From the NCBI RefSeq assembly GCF_047634355.1, contig NZ_JBLIAL010000003.1: 64,000 nucleotides of DNA, one strand, 5' to 3'. This document shows, one piece after another, positions 41,990 through 51,665 of this stretch; the stretch's first letter is position 1, and each line of letters begins with the position of its first letter. The position numbers and the translations under genes are program-made. This DNA is from Porticoccus sp002341315. Lineage in GTDB: Bacteria > Pseudomonadota > Gammaproteobacteria > Pseudomonadales > Porticoccaceae. Below the pieces are notes generated by a model. The model saw nothing but the letters and a program-made list of their open reading frames with translations, was not told the origin of the DNA and made no database searches.

Positions 41990-43036
41990 TCAAAGGGGCT
42001 GCGTAAAAGCCTCCGGTTCCGGCTGATCGTCGAACTGTTCCTGAAATGCCTCAACGCTGTCTGTGGCTTTCCTCAGGGTGGTGAATTCCGCAATATGAAA
42101 GAGCGCTTCTCCCTCGTTCACCAGAGGGATCTGCGATGCAGCGATAACAATGCCATCACTGCGTGATTTCAGTGGTTTTTCCGGGCCACCGAATGGCGAA
42201 GCGAGATAGGCCAGTATCTGGCCCTCTTTGACCCGTTGTCCCAATTTGATTTTACTGATCACGATGCCGTCCCGCTCCGCCCGCAGCCAGTAGCTTCGAC
42301 TGGCCTTTACCGGGACCAGTTTGCGGGGGGGCTGCTCTGTTCGGGCCGGCAGCATGCCGAGGTGGCGCATGACCGACATGATGCCCCGCACCCCTGCCTT
42401 TATGGCAGGTTCGTCAAAACGCAGCGCTTCTCCTGCTTCATAGAGTATCACCGGTATCCCCAGCTCGGCGGCGGCGGCACGCAGTGAACCATCCCTGACT
42501 TTGGCATCCATAAAAATGGGTGCACCAAAGGCCTCTGCCATACCCAGTGCGGCGGGGTCATCGAGATCCCCACGAATTTGTGAAAGATTCTTGCGATGGA
42601 TAGCGCCGGTATGAAGATCAATAACGTGCGTGCAATGGCTGAGCAGTTCCGTATGAATCAGGTTGGCCAGGCGGCTTCCCAGTGGCCCCCGTGGTGAGCC
42701 GGGAAAGCATCGGTTTAAATCGCGTCGATCCGGTAAATAACGGGATTGCTGGATAAAACCGAACATATTTACAATCGGCACAATCAGCAATGTACCTGAT
42801 AGACGGCGAAGTAAGCGCTTGCCAACAATACGGCGGCAGATTTCGATACCGTTAATTTCATCCCCGTGAATCGCTGCGCAAACCAATAGCACTGGCCCGG
42901 GTTTGCGGCTGTGTATAACCTCGACCGGCAAGTCGATGGGCGTGTCTGTATACAGGCGTGCAGCGGGGATGGACAGCAACCGGGTCTCCCCGGGATTGAT
43001 GACCTCGCCTGCCAGTTTCAGGGGTAATCTGCTCAA
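41990..43036 (-). CDS. Succinylglutamate desuccinylase/aspartoacylase family zinc hydrolase
   Basis: This is a predicted zinc-dependent amide hydrolase of the M14-like AstE/AspA superfamily. The zinc ligands are in AAIHGDEINGIE (His and Glu) and DLHTGA (His), followed by a C-terminal beta domain. The substrate is not known from sequence. I placed the start at TTG 43036, 14 bases after the rimK stop, behind AGGGA; the frame opens to 43099 (TTG) with ATG at 43090, which would overlap rimK by about 40-50 bases. It is last in the TPR-rimB-rimK series, which points to a role linked to glutamate tails or their breakdown. Confidence 0.82.
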   Translation of the reverse strand: MSRLPLKLAGEVINPGETRLLSIPAARLYTDTPIDLPVEVIHSRKPGPVLLVCAAIHGDEINGIEICRRIVGKRLLRRLSGTLLIVPIVNMFGFIQQSRYLPDRRDLNRCFPGSPRGPLGSRLANLIHTELLSHCTHVIDLHTGAIHRKNLSQIRGDLDDPAALGMAEAFGAPIFMDAKVRDGSLRAAAAELGIPVILYEAGEALRFDEPAIKAGVRGIMSVMRHLGMLPARTEQPPRKLVPVKASRSYWLRAERDGIVISKIKLGQRVKEGQILAYLASPFGGPEKPLKSRSDGIVIAASQIPLVNEGEALFHIAEFTTLRKATDSVEAFQEQFDDQPEPEAFTQPL

Positions 43037-43049
43037 AACAGCGATCCCT

Positions 43050-43955
43050 CTAGCCCTGTCCGCGGGTTTTCGTGCGGGACTGTCGGGCATTTTTTTCAAT
43101 GAACTGAATGATATTACCCGCTACGTCCTTGCCGGTGGCCGTTTCAATGCCCTCAAGGCCCGGCGATGAATTCACCTCCATCACCAGTGGCCCATGGTTG
43201 GAGCGAAGAATATCCACCCCCGCCACATTCAGTCCCATGGTTTTGGCAGCGCGAACAGCAGTGGAGCGCTCCGCTGGAGAAAGCCTGGCCAAAGTCGCTG
43301 TACCGCCACGGTGCAGATTGGAGCGGAATTCTCCCGGCTGAGCCTGCCGCTGCATGGCTGCGACCACTTTGTCGCCAATGACCAGACAGCGTATGTCCGC
43401 ACCACCGGATTCGGAGATATACTCCTGAACCATAATATCGGCTTTCAGGCCCATAAACGCTTCAATCACGCTTTCAGCCGCCTTGCGGGTTTCCGCCATC
43501 ACCACACCGATACCCTGGGTGCCCTCGAGCAGTTTGACCACCAGCGGTGGTCCACCCACCATATCGATCAGATCCGGAATATCACTGGGTTTGTTGGCAT
43601 AACCGGTGACGGGCAGGCCAATCCCCTTGCGCGACAACAATTGCAGGGAGCGCAATTTGTCACGGGAGCGGGTGATGGCCACAGATTCGTTCAGTGGATA
43701 AACCCCCATCATCTCGAACTGACGCAGTACGGCCGTACCGTACGTGGTGACCGACGCACCGATGCGGGGAATCACAACGTCAAAGGGCGGTAACTCCACG
43801 CCCTTCACATGAATGCTGGGGTTTTGGATATTGATGTTCATGTAGCACTTCAATACATCAATAATCCTGACTTCATGGCCACATTCTATTGCTGCCTCTT
43901 TCAGGCGACGCGTGGAATACAAGTCAGCATTGCGGGACAGAATGGCAATTCTCAT
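43050..43955 (-). CDS. rimK: Ribosomal protein S6 glutamate ligase RimK
   Basis: RimK is an ATP-grasp ligase that adds glutamate residues to the C-terminus of ribosomal protein S6. The 301-residue product begins MRIAILSRNADLYSTRRL. The ATP-grasp motifs are GGPPLVVKLLEGTQGIGV and VMEVNSSPGLEGIE, with SGGADIRCLVIG between. Its ATG overlaps the rimB stop by four bases. In Pseudomonas, RimA and RimB modulate RimK; the rimB homologue is directly upstream here. Confidence 0.94.
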   Translation of the reverse strand: MRIAILSRNADLYSTRRLKEAAIECGHEVRIIDVLKCYMNINIQNPSIHVKGVELPPFDVVIPRIGASVTTYGTAVLRQFEMMGVYPLNESVAITRSRDKLRSLQLLSRKGIGLPVTGYANKPSDIPDLIDMVGGPPLVVKLLEGTQGIGVVMAETRKAAESVIEAFMGLKADIMVQEYISESGGADIRCLVIGDKVVAAMQRQAQPGEFRSNLHRGGTATLARLSPAERSTAVRAAKTMGLNVAGVDILRSNHGPLVMEVNSSPGLEGIETATGKDVAGNIIQFIEKNARQSRTKTRGQG

Positions 43956-44377
43956 TTATTTTTTCCCGCTAAAAAGGATGTCTGTGGATCCACAATGAAT
44001 TGCCCTGCCAGGGCTGAACGACCCAACAGCATGCGAAATCTCATGGTATCCCGATTGGTGAGGGTCATTTCTATGGGCCAGCTCTGGGTTCCGAGCACTA
44101 CCGTGGTTTTTATTACAACACGCCGTTCACAATGACCGCCGGAATCGGTGACGACACGCTCATCCACAATGGGAGCCGCGCAACAGATACTTTGCGTATT
44201 TCCCTGCAGGGGGTGGACCCAGATTCTTACCCAGGGAGAACCCCGTTCAGTGAAGGGTTCCAGTTGATGAGCATGCAAACAGGAGGTGCGTGCGCCAGTA
44301 TCCACCTTGGCTTTGATTTGGGCAATGCCCAAATCGGGTAACGCCAACCATTCCCGCCAACCAATCAACTGCGTCAT
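43952..44377 (-). CDS. rimB: Retropepsin-like protease RimB
   Basis: This is a small aspartic-protease-fold protein reported in Pseudomonas to cleave the glutamate tails added by RimK. From ATG at 44377 it is 141 residues. The catalytic signature KAKVDTGARTSCLHA lies near residues 21-35, with Asp in DTGA, and FRMLLGRSALAG is the second conserved block. An in-frame GTG at 44422 would overlap the TPR gene stop; I prefer the ATG because family members begin with MTQxIGWREWL. The ribosome site is weak for both. Confidence 0.88.
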   Translation of the reverse strand: MTQLIGWREWLALPDLGIAQIKAKVDTGARTSCLHAHQLEPFTERGSPWVRIWVHPLQGNTQSICCAAPIVDERVVTDSGGHCERRVVIKTTVVLGTQSWPIEMTLTNRDTMRFRMLLGRSALAGQFIVDPQTSFLAGKNK

Positions 44378-44414
44378 GCTGTTTTTCCGAGTAACAGCGT
44401 TGTCCCTTGATGGA

Positions 44415-44729
44415 TCAATCACTGGCTAATTTCTTTAAAAAAGCCTGCATTTCACGCTCGGCCTGGATGTCGCCGGCAGCACGGGCCTTTTCAAGTCCCT
44501 TCGCGAAAGACTGTTTTGCGGCGTCCAGCTGTTCAAGTTTGAACTGTGCCCGCCCCAACAGGTTGTAGGCCGCGGTATAGTTTTCATCCAATGCCAGACA
44601 GAGCTCCAGGTGCTCGATTGCCTGCGCATGACGCTTTTCACGGAGACAGGCGCTGCCGAGACCAAACCGAAGCATTGCCGAATCGTTGCCCCGGGCGAGC
44701 ATCTCTTCAAGGTTATCGATCAGTGTCAT
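44415..44729 (-). CDS. Small tetratricopeptide-repeat protein
   Basis: This is a 104-residue cytoplasmic protein made of about two and a half TPR units. SACLREKRHAQAIEHLELCLALDENYTAAYNLLGRAQFKLEQLDAAKQSF follows the TPR pattern; no catalytic motif is visible. GGAGG sits six bases before ATG at 44729, which decides the start over the in-frame opening at 44747. It heads the overlapping rimB-rimK-hydrolase cluster and may be an adaptor for it, though TPR proteins are common and this is inference. Confidence 0.8.
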   Translation of the reverse strand: MTLIDNLEEMLARGNDSAMLRFGLGSACLREKRHAQAIEHLELCLALDENYTAAYNLLGRAQFKLEQLDAAKQSFAKGLEKARAAGDIQAEREMQAFLKKLASD

Positions 44730-44792
44730 GGAAGCCTCCCTGATCAACGGTTTGTCCGTTTTTTACCACTGTTACTTTTTGTACAGGCGGTT

Positions 44793-46244
44793 TTAGCGGC
44801 GCCAGAACATCGGGGTGAAGAGTACCAGAAGAGTAAATATTTCCAGTCGGCCCAACAGCATACCGATACAGAGTATCCACTTGGCGAAAATATTGATGTT
44901 GCCATAATGGGCCGCTACATCCCCGAGCCCGGGGCCGAGGTTATTGAGAGTCGCAGCGGTAGCGGACCAGGATGTCACATAGTCGAGGCCTGACGCCAGC
45001 AGCAGCAAGACCATCAGATAATAGACAGCAAGATAAACACCAAAAAATGCCCAGATAGCGTTGGTAATCTTTTCGGGTACGCTGCGATTACGTATTTTGA
45101 TGGGAAACAGTGCATTGGGGTGAATCAGGCGGTAGATTTCCCGGAGGCTCTGCTTCGCCAGAATCAGCATGCGACCCACTTTAATACCGCCCCCAGTGGA
45201 ATTGGCGCAGGCGCCAAAAAATGACAGAAAAAGCATCAGAAAAGGCAGAAAAGTGGGCCAGATACTGAAATCATCAGTGGTAAACCCGGTGGTTGTCATA
45301 ATAGACACCAGCTGAAAAATACCGTGATAAATGCTTTCACCCGTGCCGTAGGTACCATTCCAGATAAGATAGCCTGTTACCAGAATACTGCCGGTCAACA
45401 GCATTTGAAGATAGAGTTTGGCCTCGGGGTTGCGCAGGTAGTGAGTGAGCGATTTTCTGACAAAGGCATAATAGTGAAGGCCAAAGTTCAGACCAGAAAC
45501 GATCATAAAGAAAATGCAGATACCAACAATAGTGGTGTTGCCATCAAAATAGCCCATGCTCGCGTCATGGGTGGAAAAACCGCCAATGGCTACGGTCGAA
45601 AAACTGTGTCCAATCGCGTCAAAAAAAGTCATGCCAGCCAGCCAGTATGCAAGCATGCACGCAACAGTCAGGCCAAGGTAGATAAAAAATAGTGCTTTTG
45701 CCGTTTCAGTGATGCGAGGGGTCAGTTTGTTATCCTTGACGGGTCCCGGTGTTTCTGCACGATAGAGCTGCATACCGCCAACGCCCAGCATGGGCATGAT
45801 GGCCACGGCGATGACAACGATCCCGATACCACCCAGCCATTGCAACTGCTGGCGATAATAGAGAATGGATTTGGGCAGAAGATCCAGGCCGGTGATCACT
45901 GTGGCACCAGTGGTGGTGAGGCCTGACATGGATTCAAATACGGCGTCTGTGATACTTAACTGCAATGATTCGGAAAGTACAAAAGGCAACGCCCCGACAA
46001 GGGCCAGCTCAACCCAGAACATCACAGTAATCAGGAATCCGTCACGGCTGCGAAGTTCTGCACGTTGACGGCTGAATGGCAGCCACATGAGCACGCCCAA
46101 TGAAAAAGTGATGGCAAAGGACAGGAGAAAAGCTGCATGGGTTTGTTCATCGTAGATAGTGGCGACCACGATGGGGGTCAGCAACGTCAGGCTGAAAACC
46201 ATGAGTAGCAACCCGAGAACTTTTGAAATCACATTAAAATGCAT
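44793..46244 (-). CDS. trkH: Trk potassium uptake membrane subunit
   Basis: This is the channel-forming subunit of the Trk potassium importer. The 483-residue product has four pore-loop repeats with filter-like segments (TTTGATV, STVAIGGFS, TTTGFT and NNLGPG), each between two membrane helices. It ends within the membrane with VLFTPMFWRR. The regulatory subunit TrkA is encoded 23 bases upstream in the same direction. Confidence 0.95.
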   Translation of the reverse strand: MHFNVISKVLGLLLMVFSLTLLTPIVVATIYDEQTHAAFLLSFAITFSLGVLMWLPFSRQRAELRSRDGFLITVMFWVELALVGALPFVLSESLQLSITDAVFESMSGLTTTGATVITGLDLLPKSILYYRQQLQWLGGIGIVVIAVAIMPMLGVGGMQLYRAETPGPVKDNKLTPRITETAKALFFIYLGLTVACMLAYWLAGMTFFDAIGHSFSTVAIGGFSTHDASMGYFDGNTTIVGICIFFMIVSGLNFGLHYYAFVRKSLTHYLRNPEAKLYLQMLLTGSILVTGYLIWNGTYGTGESIYHGIFQLVSIMTTTGFTTDDFSIWPTFLPFLMLFLSFFGACANSTGGGIKVGRMLILAKQSLREIYRLIHPNALFPIKIRNRSVPEKITNAIWAFFGVYLAVYYLMVLLLLASGLDYVTSWSATAATLNNLGPGLGDVAAHYGNINIFAKWILCIGMLLGRLEIFTLLVLFTPMFWRR

Positions 46245-46267
46245 AGGCTAGGACTTCGCTACCAACG

Positions 46268-47650
46268 CTAGAAAAAGGTGAAGCCAACGGCAAACAGTTT
46301 TTCCACTTCCCGGGTACGGCGTTTGTCCACCACAAAGACAATGGCGTGATCGTTGTTTTTCACCACCGTGTCGTGATGTGCAATGATGACCTCGCCGTCG
46401 CGCACCAGTGCCGCCAGGGTGACGCCGGGGGGTGATTTGATTTCTTCGATGGTTCTGCTGACCACTTTGGATGTTTTACTGTCGCCATGCACGACGATTT
46501 CCATTGCCTCAGCGGCGCCCCGGCGGAGAGAGTGCGCTTTAACCGTATCACCGCGCCGCACGTGGCTGAGCAGAATACTGGTGGTGGCCTGTTGAGGGGA
46601 GATGGCAATGTCAATTTCACCCCCTTGAACCAGGTCGGCATAAACCGGGTTGTTGATCAGGGTCATCACTTTGCGAGCGCCCAGCCTTTTCGCCAGCAGT
46701 GAAGCCATGATATTCACTTCATCGTCATTGGTCAGGGCAAGAAAAACGTCGCTACGCTCGATATTTTCCTCGAGTAACAGGTCCTGATCCGTGGCGGAGC
46801 CATTGAGTACGATGGTTTTATCCAGTCGTTCGGAAATGTACTGGCACCGCTCCTCCGAAAATTCGATGATTTTTATGTTGTACTGTTTTTCCAGTGCCTT
46901 GGCCAGGCGATAGCCGATATTGCCACCCCCGGCTATGACAATTCGCTGGTAGGAATTTTCAAGCCTGCGCAATTCGCCCATGACCTTGCGAATATCTTTT
47001 TTGGCAGCGATAAAAAATACCTCGTCGCCCTCCTCTATGACAGTATCGCCCTGGGGGAAAATAGGTCGGTCGCGGCGGAAAATCGCTGCTACCCGGGCAT
47101 CCACTTTGGGCATGTGCTTGCGGAGGAGTCGCAATTCTTTTCCCACCAGCGGGCCACCCTTGAATGCGCGGACTGCTACCAGTTGGATCAGACCTTCGGC
47201 AAAATCGATAACCTGAAGACTGCCGGGTTGCTCGATCAGACGAAATATATAGTCGGTGACCACCTGTTCTGGGGTAATCAGGAAATCCACCGGGCAGTTG
47301 GCATCATTGAATAGGCGCTCACGCACTTTATCGTCGGTGTAGCTGCGATCGCGAATCCGGGCAATTTTGGTGGGTGTGCGAAACAGGGAATAGGCAACCT
47401 GACAGGACGCCATGTTGATTTCGTCGCTGCTAGTGACTGCCACTAGCATGTCGGCGTCTTCAATCCCTGCGCGGATCAGGACGTCCGGGTGAGAGGCCAT
47501 GCCATAGACGGTGCGAATATCCAGCCGGTCCTGAAGTTCGCGAAGGCGGTGGTCGTTCGTATCGATGACAGAAATATCGTTAGCTTCTCCGGCCAGATGC
47601 TCGGCGAGTGTTCCACCCACTTGGCCGGCACCGGTAATGACGATTTTCAT
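46268..47650 (-). CDS. trkA: Trk system potassium uptake protein TrkA
   Basis: TrkA is the cytoplasmic nucleotide-binding gate of TrkH. The 460-residue product has two RCK units, each with a Rossmann NAD motif (GAGQVG at residues 7-12; GGGNIGYR near 240) and a C-terminal TrkA_C domain. The length equals the usual 458. It follows rsmB by 64 bases in the conserved def-fmt-rsmB-trkA order. Confidence 0.96.
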   Translation of the reverse strand: MKIVITGAGQVGGTLAEHLAGEANDISVIDTNDHRLRELQDRLDIRTVYGMASHPDVLIRAGIEDADMLVAVTSSDEINMASCQVAYSLFRTPTKIARIRDRSYTDDKVRERLFNDANCPVDFLITPEQVVTDYIFRLIEQPGSLQVIDFAEGLIQLVAVRAFKGGPLVGKELRLLRKHMPKVDARVAAIFRRDRPIFPQGDTVIEEGDEVFFIAAKKDIRKVMGELRRLENSYQRIVIAGGGNIGYRLAKALEKQYNIKIIEFSEERCQYISERLDKTIVLNGSATDQDLLLEENIERSDVFLALTNDDEVNIMASLLAKRLGARKVMTLINNPVYADLVQGGEIDIAISPQQATTSILLSHVRRGDTVKAHSLRRGAAEAMEIVVHGDSKTSKVVSRTIEEIKSPPGVTLAALVRDGEVIIAHHDTVVKNNDHAIVFVVDKRRTREVEKLFAVGFTFF

Positions 47651-47714
47651 AGCTGGAAATTCCCGTTATTTCGTTAATAACCCGGACTTTTGAGAAGAAA
47701 CAACCAACGCGCCG

Positions 47715-49019
47715 TTAAGCGATTGCTGTCTTGACCAGACGGGCAAAATAAAATCCGTCATGGCCACCTATCTGTGGCATCAACTGGCGCCCTGCAGATG
47801 TTGCCATGCCCGCTTCGGTTGCCACCGGTTCGACATGGACAGAATGGTTGTCCCTGGCGAATTCTGCGATGACCTGATCATTTTCCTGGGCCAGTGTGGA
47901 GCAGGTCGCGTAAAGTAAAATCCCGCCCTCTGCCAACAGTGGCCACAGTGCCCTCAACAGGGATAACTGCAAGGTGGCCAGCTTAGCAATATCCGTTGGT
48001 CTGCGCATTAGTTTCACATCCGGGTGTCGACGGATAACACCCGTGGCGGAGCAGGGTGCATCCAGTAAAATCCGATCGAAGGGGTGGCCATCCCACCAGC
48101 TGGCTATATCGGCGGTATCTGCGGCGATCAGCTTGGCCTGCAAACCGAGTCGCAGCAGGTTATCGGTTACCCGCGTCAGTCGTTCCGCCGCGATGTCGAT
48201 GGCAATGACGTCGCCCTGGTTATTAAGCAGCTCGAGTATGTGACCGGTTTTGCCACCCGGTGCACAACAGGCGTCCAGGACGCGCTGACCGGATCTGGGC
48301 GACAGTAGCTGGGCCGCCAGCTGGGCCGCCTCATCCTGCACGCTCACTTGACCCTCGGCAAAACCGGGTAAGTTAATAACATCACAGGGTTGCTGCAGGG
48401 TGATACCGACATCGCTGAATGGCGTGGGATATGCCTGGATATCTGCTTCTGCCAGTTTCGAGAGGTATTGGTCCCGGCTACAGCGGATTTGGTTTACCCG
48501 CAGGGTCATGGGGGGCTGATGGTTGTTGGCCGCCACCAGTTGATCCACCTGCTCCGGCCAGGCCGCCTGCCAGAGGTCAATGAGCCAATCAGGGTGTGCG
48601 GTCTGAAATGCACGACGACCCCCCAGTTTGATATCGAGTGTGGCGCGCTCACGTAAAAATCGTCGCAGTACCGCGTTGGTAAGACCTTTGGCCCAGTTTT
48701 TATTCAGGTTCTGACAGGTGGCTACGGCTTCATTGACTGCTGCGTGAGGGGGGATTCGGGTTTCCAGTAACTGATAAAGCGAACAGGCCAGGGTTGCCTC
48801 TATGTCAAAATCCTTTTCCTTGAAGGGTTTTGCCAGCAATTCTGCGAGGTACACAGACAGTCGCGGGTAGAACCGCAATGTGCCATAACACAACTGTTGC
48901 AACAATCCGCGGTCGCGGTCATCTACTTTGGCCAGGTACTCGGGCAGAAGTGTATTGAGTGAGCCCTCACCTCGCAGCACAGACGCGATAATTTTAGCGG
49001 TAGCCACCCTGACATTCAT
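47715..49019 (-). CDS. rsmB: 16S rRNA (cytosine967-C5)-methyltransferase
   Basis: RsmB methylates C967 of 16S rRNA. The 434-residue product has the N-terminal NusB-like RNA-binding domain (residues 1-140) and the SAM-binding catalytic domain. Motif LDACCAPGGKTGHILEL binds SAM, and the two catalytic Cys lie in DAPCSATGV and YATCS. ATG at 49019 overlaps the fmt stop by four bases; the frame stays open upstream inside fmt but is not used. Confidence 0.96.
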   Translation of the reverse strand: MNVRVATAKIIASVLRGEGSLNTLLPEYLAKVDDRDRGLLQQLCYGTLRFYPRLSVYLAELLAKPFKEKDFDIEATLACSLYQLLETRIPPHAAVNEAVATCQNLNKNWAKGLTNAVLRRFLRERATLDIKLGGRRAFQTAHPDWLIDLWQAAWPEQVDQLVAANNHQPPMTLRVNQIRCSRDQYLSKLAEADIQAYPTPFSDVGITLQQPCDVINLPGFAEGQVSVQDEAAQLAAQLLSPRSGQRVLDACCAPGGKTGHILELLNNQGDVIAIDIAAERLTRVTDNLLRLGLQAKLIAADTADIASWWDGHPFDRILLDAPCSATGVIRRHPDVKLMRRPTDIAKLATLQLSLLRALWPLLAEGGILLYATCSTLAQENDQVIAEFARDNHSVHVEPVATEAGMATSAGRQLMPQIGGHDGFYFARLVKTAIA

Positions 49020-49960
49020 GTGCCCATTACCGTACCCGGGGAAAACAGATCGGCCTGTGCATTGAGCACTTCCCCGGCATGGAGGGGTCTCTTGCCGGGC
49101 AGTTGCAGTACCGTGATTAACAGGCACCCCTCTCCGGTTTTTACCAGAATACCGGATTTATCGGTATGAATGATCGTACCCGGTGCCACATTGTGGTGTT
49201 GATCTGGCACCGCGACACCCTTCCAGATACGGATCCGATCTCCCGAGATTGTGCTGTAACAGATCGGGAAAGGGTTAAAGGCACGAATTTTCAAAACCAG
49301 CGTTTTGACAGCTTCATGCCAGTTTATCAGGGCTTCCTGCTTGGTAATTTTTGGTGCGTAATTGCTTTGCTCGTCATCCTGTTTCTCCGCCACAATCTTT
49401 CCCTGTGCAATCTCGTCCAGGACCGTGAGCAGGGCGTCGGGGCCGATCCCGGCCAGTTTGTCATGGAGGGAACCGGCATCATCTTCCGCTTCTATGGGGC
49501 AGCGGGCCTTGAGCAGAATATCGCCGGTGTCCAGGCCCTCAGCCATCTGCATAATGGTTACCCCGGTTTCGGTATCGCCCGCTTCTATTGCACGCTGGAT
49601 GGGGGCGGCACCTCGCCAGCGCGGCAACAGTGAGGCGTGGACATTGATGCATCCATACACGGGGATAGCCAACACAGCCTTTGGCAAAAGCAGGCCGTAG
49701 GCCACAACCACCATGATGTCGGCACCATAGTTGGCCAGGATTTGCTGCTCCGCCGCCGCTTTCAGGCTGAGTGGCTGATGAACAGGTATCTGCTGATCGG
49801 TAGCCAGCAACTTGACCGGGCTGGCAGTGAGTTTTTTGCCGCGCCCGGCGGGGCGATCAGGCTGTGTGAATACGGCGACCACTTGGTGGGATGGGCAATC
49901 CAGTAATGCTCGGAGGTGTGCTGCTGCAAATTGCGGGGTGCCGGCAAATACGATTCGCAA
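49016..49960 (-). CDS. fmt: Methionyl-tRNA formyltransferase
   Basis: Fmt formylates initiator Met-tRNA with 10-formyl-THF. The 314-residue product begins with RIVFAGTPQFAA and contains the catalytic block NVHASLLPRWRGAAPIQRAI and the Asp in LDTGD. The C-terminal OB-like domain ends at 49016. I chose TTG at 49960 because GAGGA lies seven bases before it and the family starts with RIVFAG; TTG at 49984 (eight residues longer) is the alternative. Confidence 0.94.
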   Translation of the reverse strand: MRIVFAGTPQFAAAHLRALLDCPSHQVVAVFTQPDRPAGRGKKLTASPVKLLATDQQIPVHQPLSLKAAAEQQILANYGADIMVVVAYGLLLPKAVLAIPVYGCINVHASLLPRWRGAAPIQRAIEAGDTETGVTIMQMAEGLDTGDILLKARCPIEAEDDAGSLHDKLAGIGPDALLTVLDEIAQGKIVAEKQDDEQSNYAPKITKQEALINWHEAVKTLVLKIRAFNPFPICYSTISGDRIRIWKGVAVPDQHHNVAPGTIIHTDKSGILVKTGEGCLLITVLQLPGKRPLHAGEVLNAQADLFSPGTVMGT

Positions 49961-49990
49961 AGAAGGGTCCTCAGTGTCGACCAACCGGTG

Positions 49991-50497
49991 TCAGTCTTGT
50001 TGACGGTGGAGCTTTTCCAGTTTTTGCCGGATTCGCTGCCGTTTGATGGGTGACAGATAATCCACGAAAAGCTTGCCGTCGAGGTGGTCAATTTCGTGCT
50101 GGATACAGACGGCCAGCAGGCCTTCCGGCTCAAGCACGTAGGGCTGTCCCTCCCGGTCGAGCGCGCTCAGACGAATATGTTCAGGACGTTGGATGGTTTC
50201 ATAAAAACCGGGCACTGACAGACAGCCTTCCTGATGTGGGCAGGTAATGTCGTCCAGTATATCTACCTGTGGATTGATCATCACAATCGGCTGGTCACCT
50301 TCGTCTGATAAATCCATGACCACAATCCGCTGGTCTACGTTGACTTGGGTAGCAGCAAGGCCAATGCCGTTAGCCTGGTACATGGTTTCCAGCATATCGT
50401 CCACCAGCGATCTGGTGTTCTGATCGATTTCTGCTACGGGAGTAGCCCTGATACGCAGTCGTGGGTCAGGAAATTCAAGGATGTTGAGTATTGACAT
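49991..50497 (-). CDS. def: Peptide deformylase
   Basis: Def removes the formyl group from nascent proteins. The 168-residue product has the three family motifs: GIGLAATQV (about 45-53), EGCLSVPG with the metal-ligand Cys (about 90), and QHEIDHLDG with the two His ligands. ATG at 50497 gives the usual MSILNILEFPDPRLR; the frame opens eight codons earlier at 50521. It is the first gene of the def-fmt-rsmB-trkA-trkH series, divergent from the LysM gene. Confidence 0.96.
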   Translation of the reverse strand: MSILNILEFPDPRLRIRATPVAEIDQNTRSLVDDMLETMYQANGIGLAATQVNVDQRIVVMDLSDEGDQPIVMINPQVDILDDITCPHQEGCLSVPGFYETIQRPEHIRLSALDREGQPYVLEPEGLLAVCIQHEIDHLDGKLFVDYLSPIKRQRIRQKLEKLHRQQD

Positions 50498-50631
50498 TTG
50501 TTTGTGACGAGTTTCTAGCAATCTGGCTTAAACCACTGCTAACATAAGGCCAATGGAGCGGAATATCACTTAATATAGTCGAGTGGGAAGTATACACACA
50601 ATCCGGATATAGCACACAGGACGGCCATAAG

Positions 50632-51651
50632 ATGAAAAAAACATTGTTGGGAATAGTAGCTGCTTGCGCTATTGCAATTGCCGCCATTGCTGCAGAGGCA
50701 CCCTTTAATGAGGATGTCCCCGAAAAATATACCGTGAAGAAAGGCGACACCCTGTGGGATATCTCTGATCTGTATCTGCGGGATCCCTGGTTATGGCCTG
50801 AGATCTGGTACGCCAACCCTCAGATTGCTAACCCCCATCTGATTTATCCCGGTGATATTATTTCCATGGTCTATATTGATGGCCGTCCCCGTTTGATGCT
50901 GGAAAAGCGCGATCGGCGGGTAAAACTGTCCCCCGAAGTTAAGGTTGTGCCAGAGTCGGAGGCCATTCCGGCACTGCCACTGGATATCATCAACAGTTTT
51001 CTGACCCGCAACCGTATTGTCACCCAGGAAGAGGTCGATAGAGCTCCTTACGTGGTGGCGGGCTATGAGAAAAAATTACTCTCTGGATCGGGAGATACGT
51101 TCTACGCCCGTGGCCAGTTTGATGAAACCCCGACCTACGGACTCTACCGGGTTGGTGAGCCCTATCTGGATCCGGTGACCCAGGAAATATTGGGCATACG
51201 CGCGCAGGATGTGGGGTCCGCCAAGGTGCAAAGAGTGGCCGATGATATAGCCACCATGCTGGCGACCCGATCTCTTGAGGAAGTGCGTATTGGGGAGCGC
51301 TTGCTGCCCCATGAAGAGCGACCACTCAATTCCATCTTTTACCCCAGTGCGCCCGACTCTACGGTTGAAGGTGAGATTATGGCTGTTGAGGGTGGTATCA
51401 CCCAGGTTGGGCATCTCGACGTGGTGTCTATTAACCGGGGTGAGCGCGAAGGCCTCGAAGCGGGAAATATTCTGGCCATCTTCAAACGTGGCGAGGAAGT
51501 AACTGACTATATCGCCAAGGAAAAAATAAATCTGCCTAACGAGCAGGCCGGCTTGTTGATGATATTCCGCACGTTTGAAAAAATGAGTTATGGTTTGGTC
51601 ATCGAGGCCGAGCGCCCTCTGGCGGTAAACGATCTTGTCAAAAACCCCTAG
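50632..51651 (+). CDS. Exported LysM-domain protein
   Basis: This is a secreted protein with a signal peptide (MKKTLLGIVAACAIAIAAIAAEA) and an N-terminal LysM module at about residues 32-80 (YTVKKGDTLWDISDLYLRDPWLWPEIW), which binds peptidoglycan. The remaining 250 residues are conserved among Pseudomonas-like homologues but have no named function; a glycine-rich, SPOR-less beta-rich region is suggested (VVSINRGEREGLEAGNILAIF). It lies between def and dprA, the same place as in Pseudomonas. A terminator follows. Confidence 0.88.
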   Translation: MKKTLLGIVAACAIAIAAIAAEAPFNEDVPEKYTVKKGDTLWDISDLYLRDPWLWPEIWYANPQIANPHLIYPGDIISMVYIDGRPRLMLEKRDRRVKLSPEVKVVPESEAIPALPLDIINSFLTRNRIVTQEEVDRAPYVVAGYEKKLLSGSGDTFYARGQFDETPTYGLYRVGEPYLDPVTQEILGIRAQDVGSAKVQRVADDIATMLATRSLEEVRIGERLLPHEERPLNSIFYPSAPDSTVEGEIMAVEGGITQVGHLDVVSINRGEREGLEAGNILAIFKRGEEVTDYIAKEKINLPNEQAGLLMIFRTFEKMSYGLVIEAERPLAVNDLVKNP

Positions 51652-51665
51652 GCAACAGGGTAACT

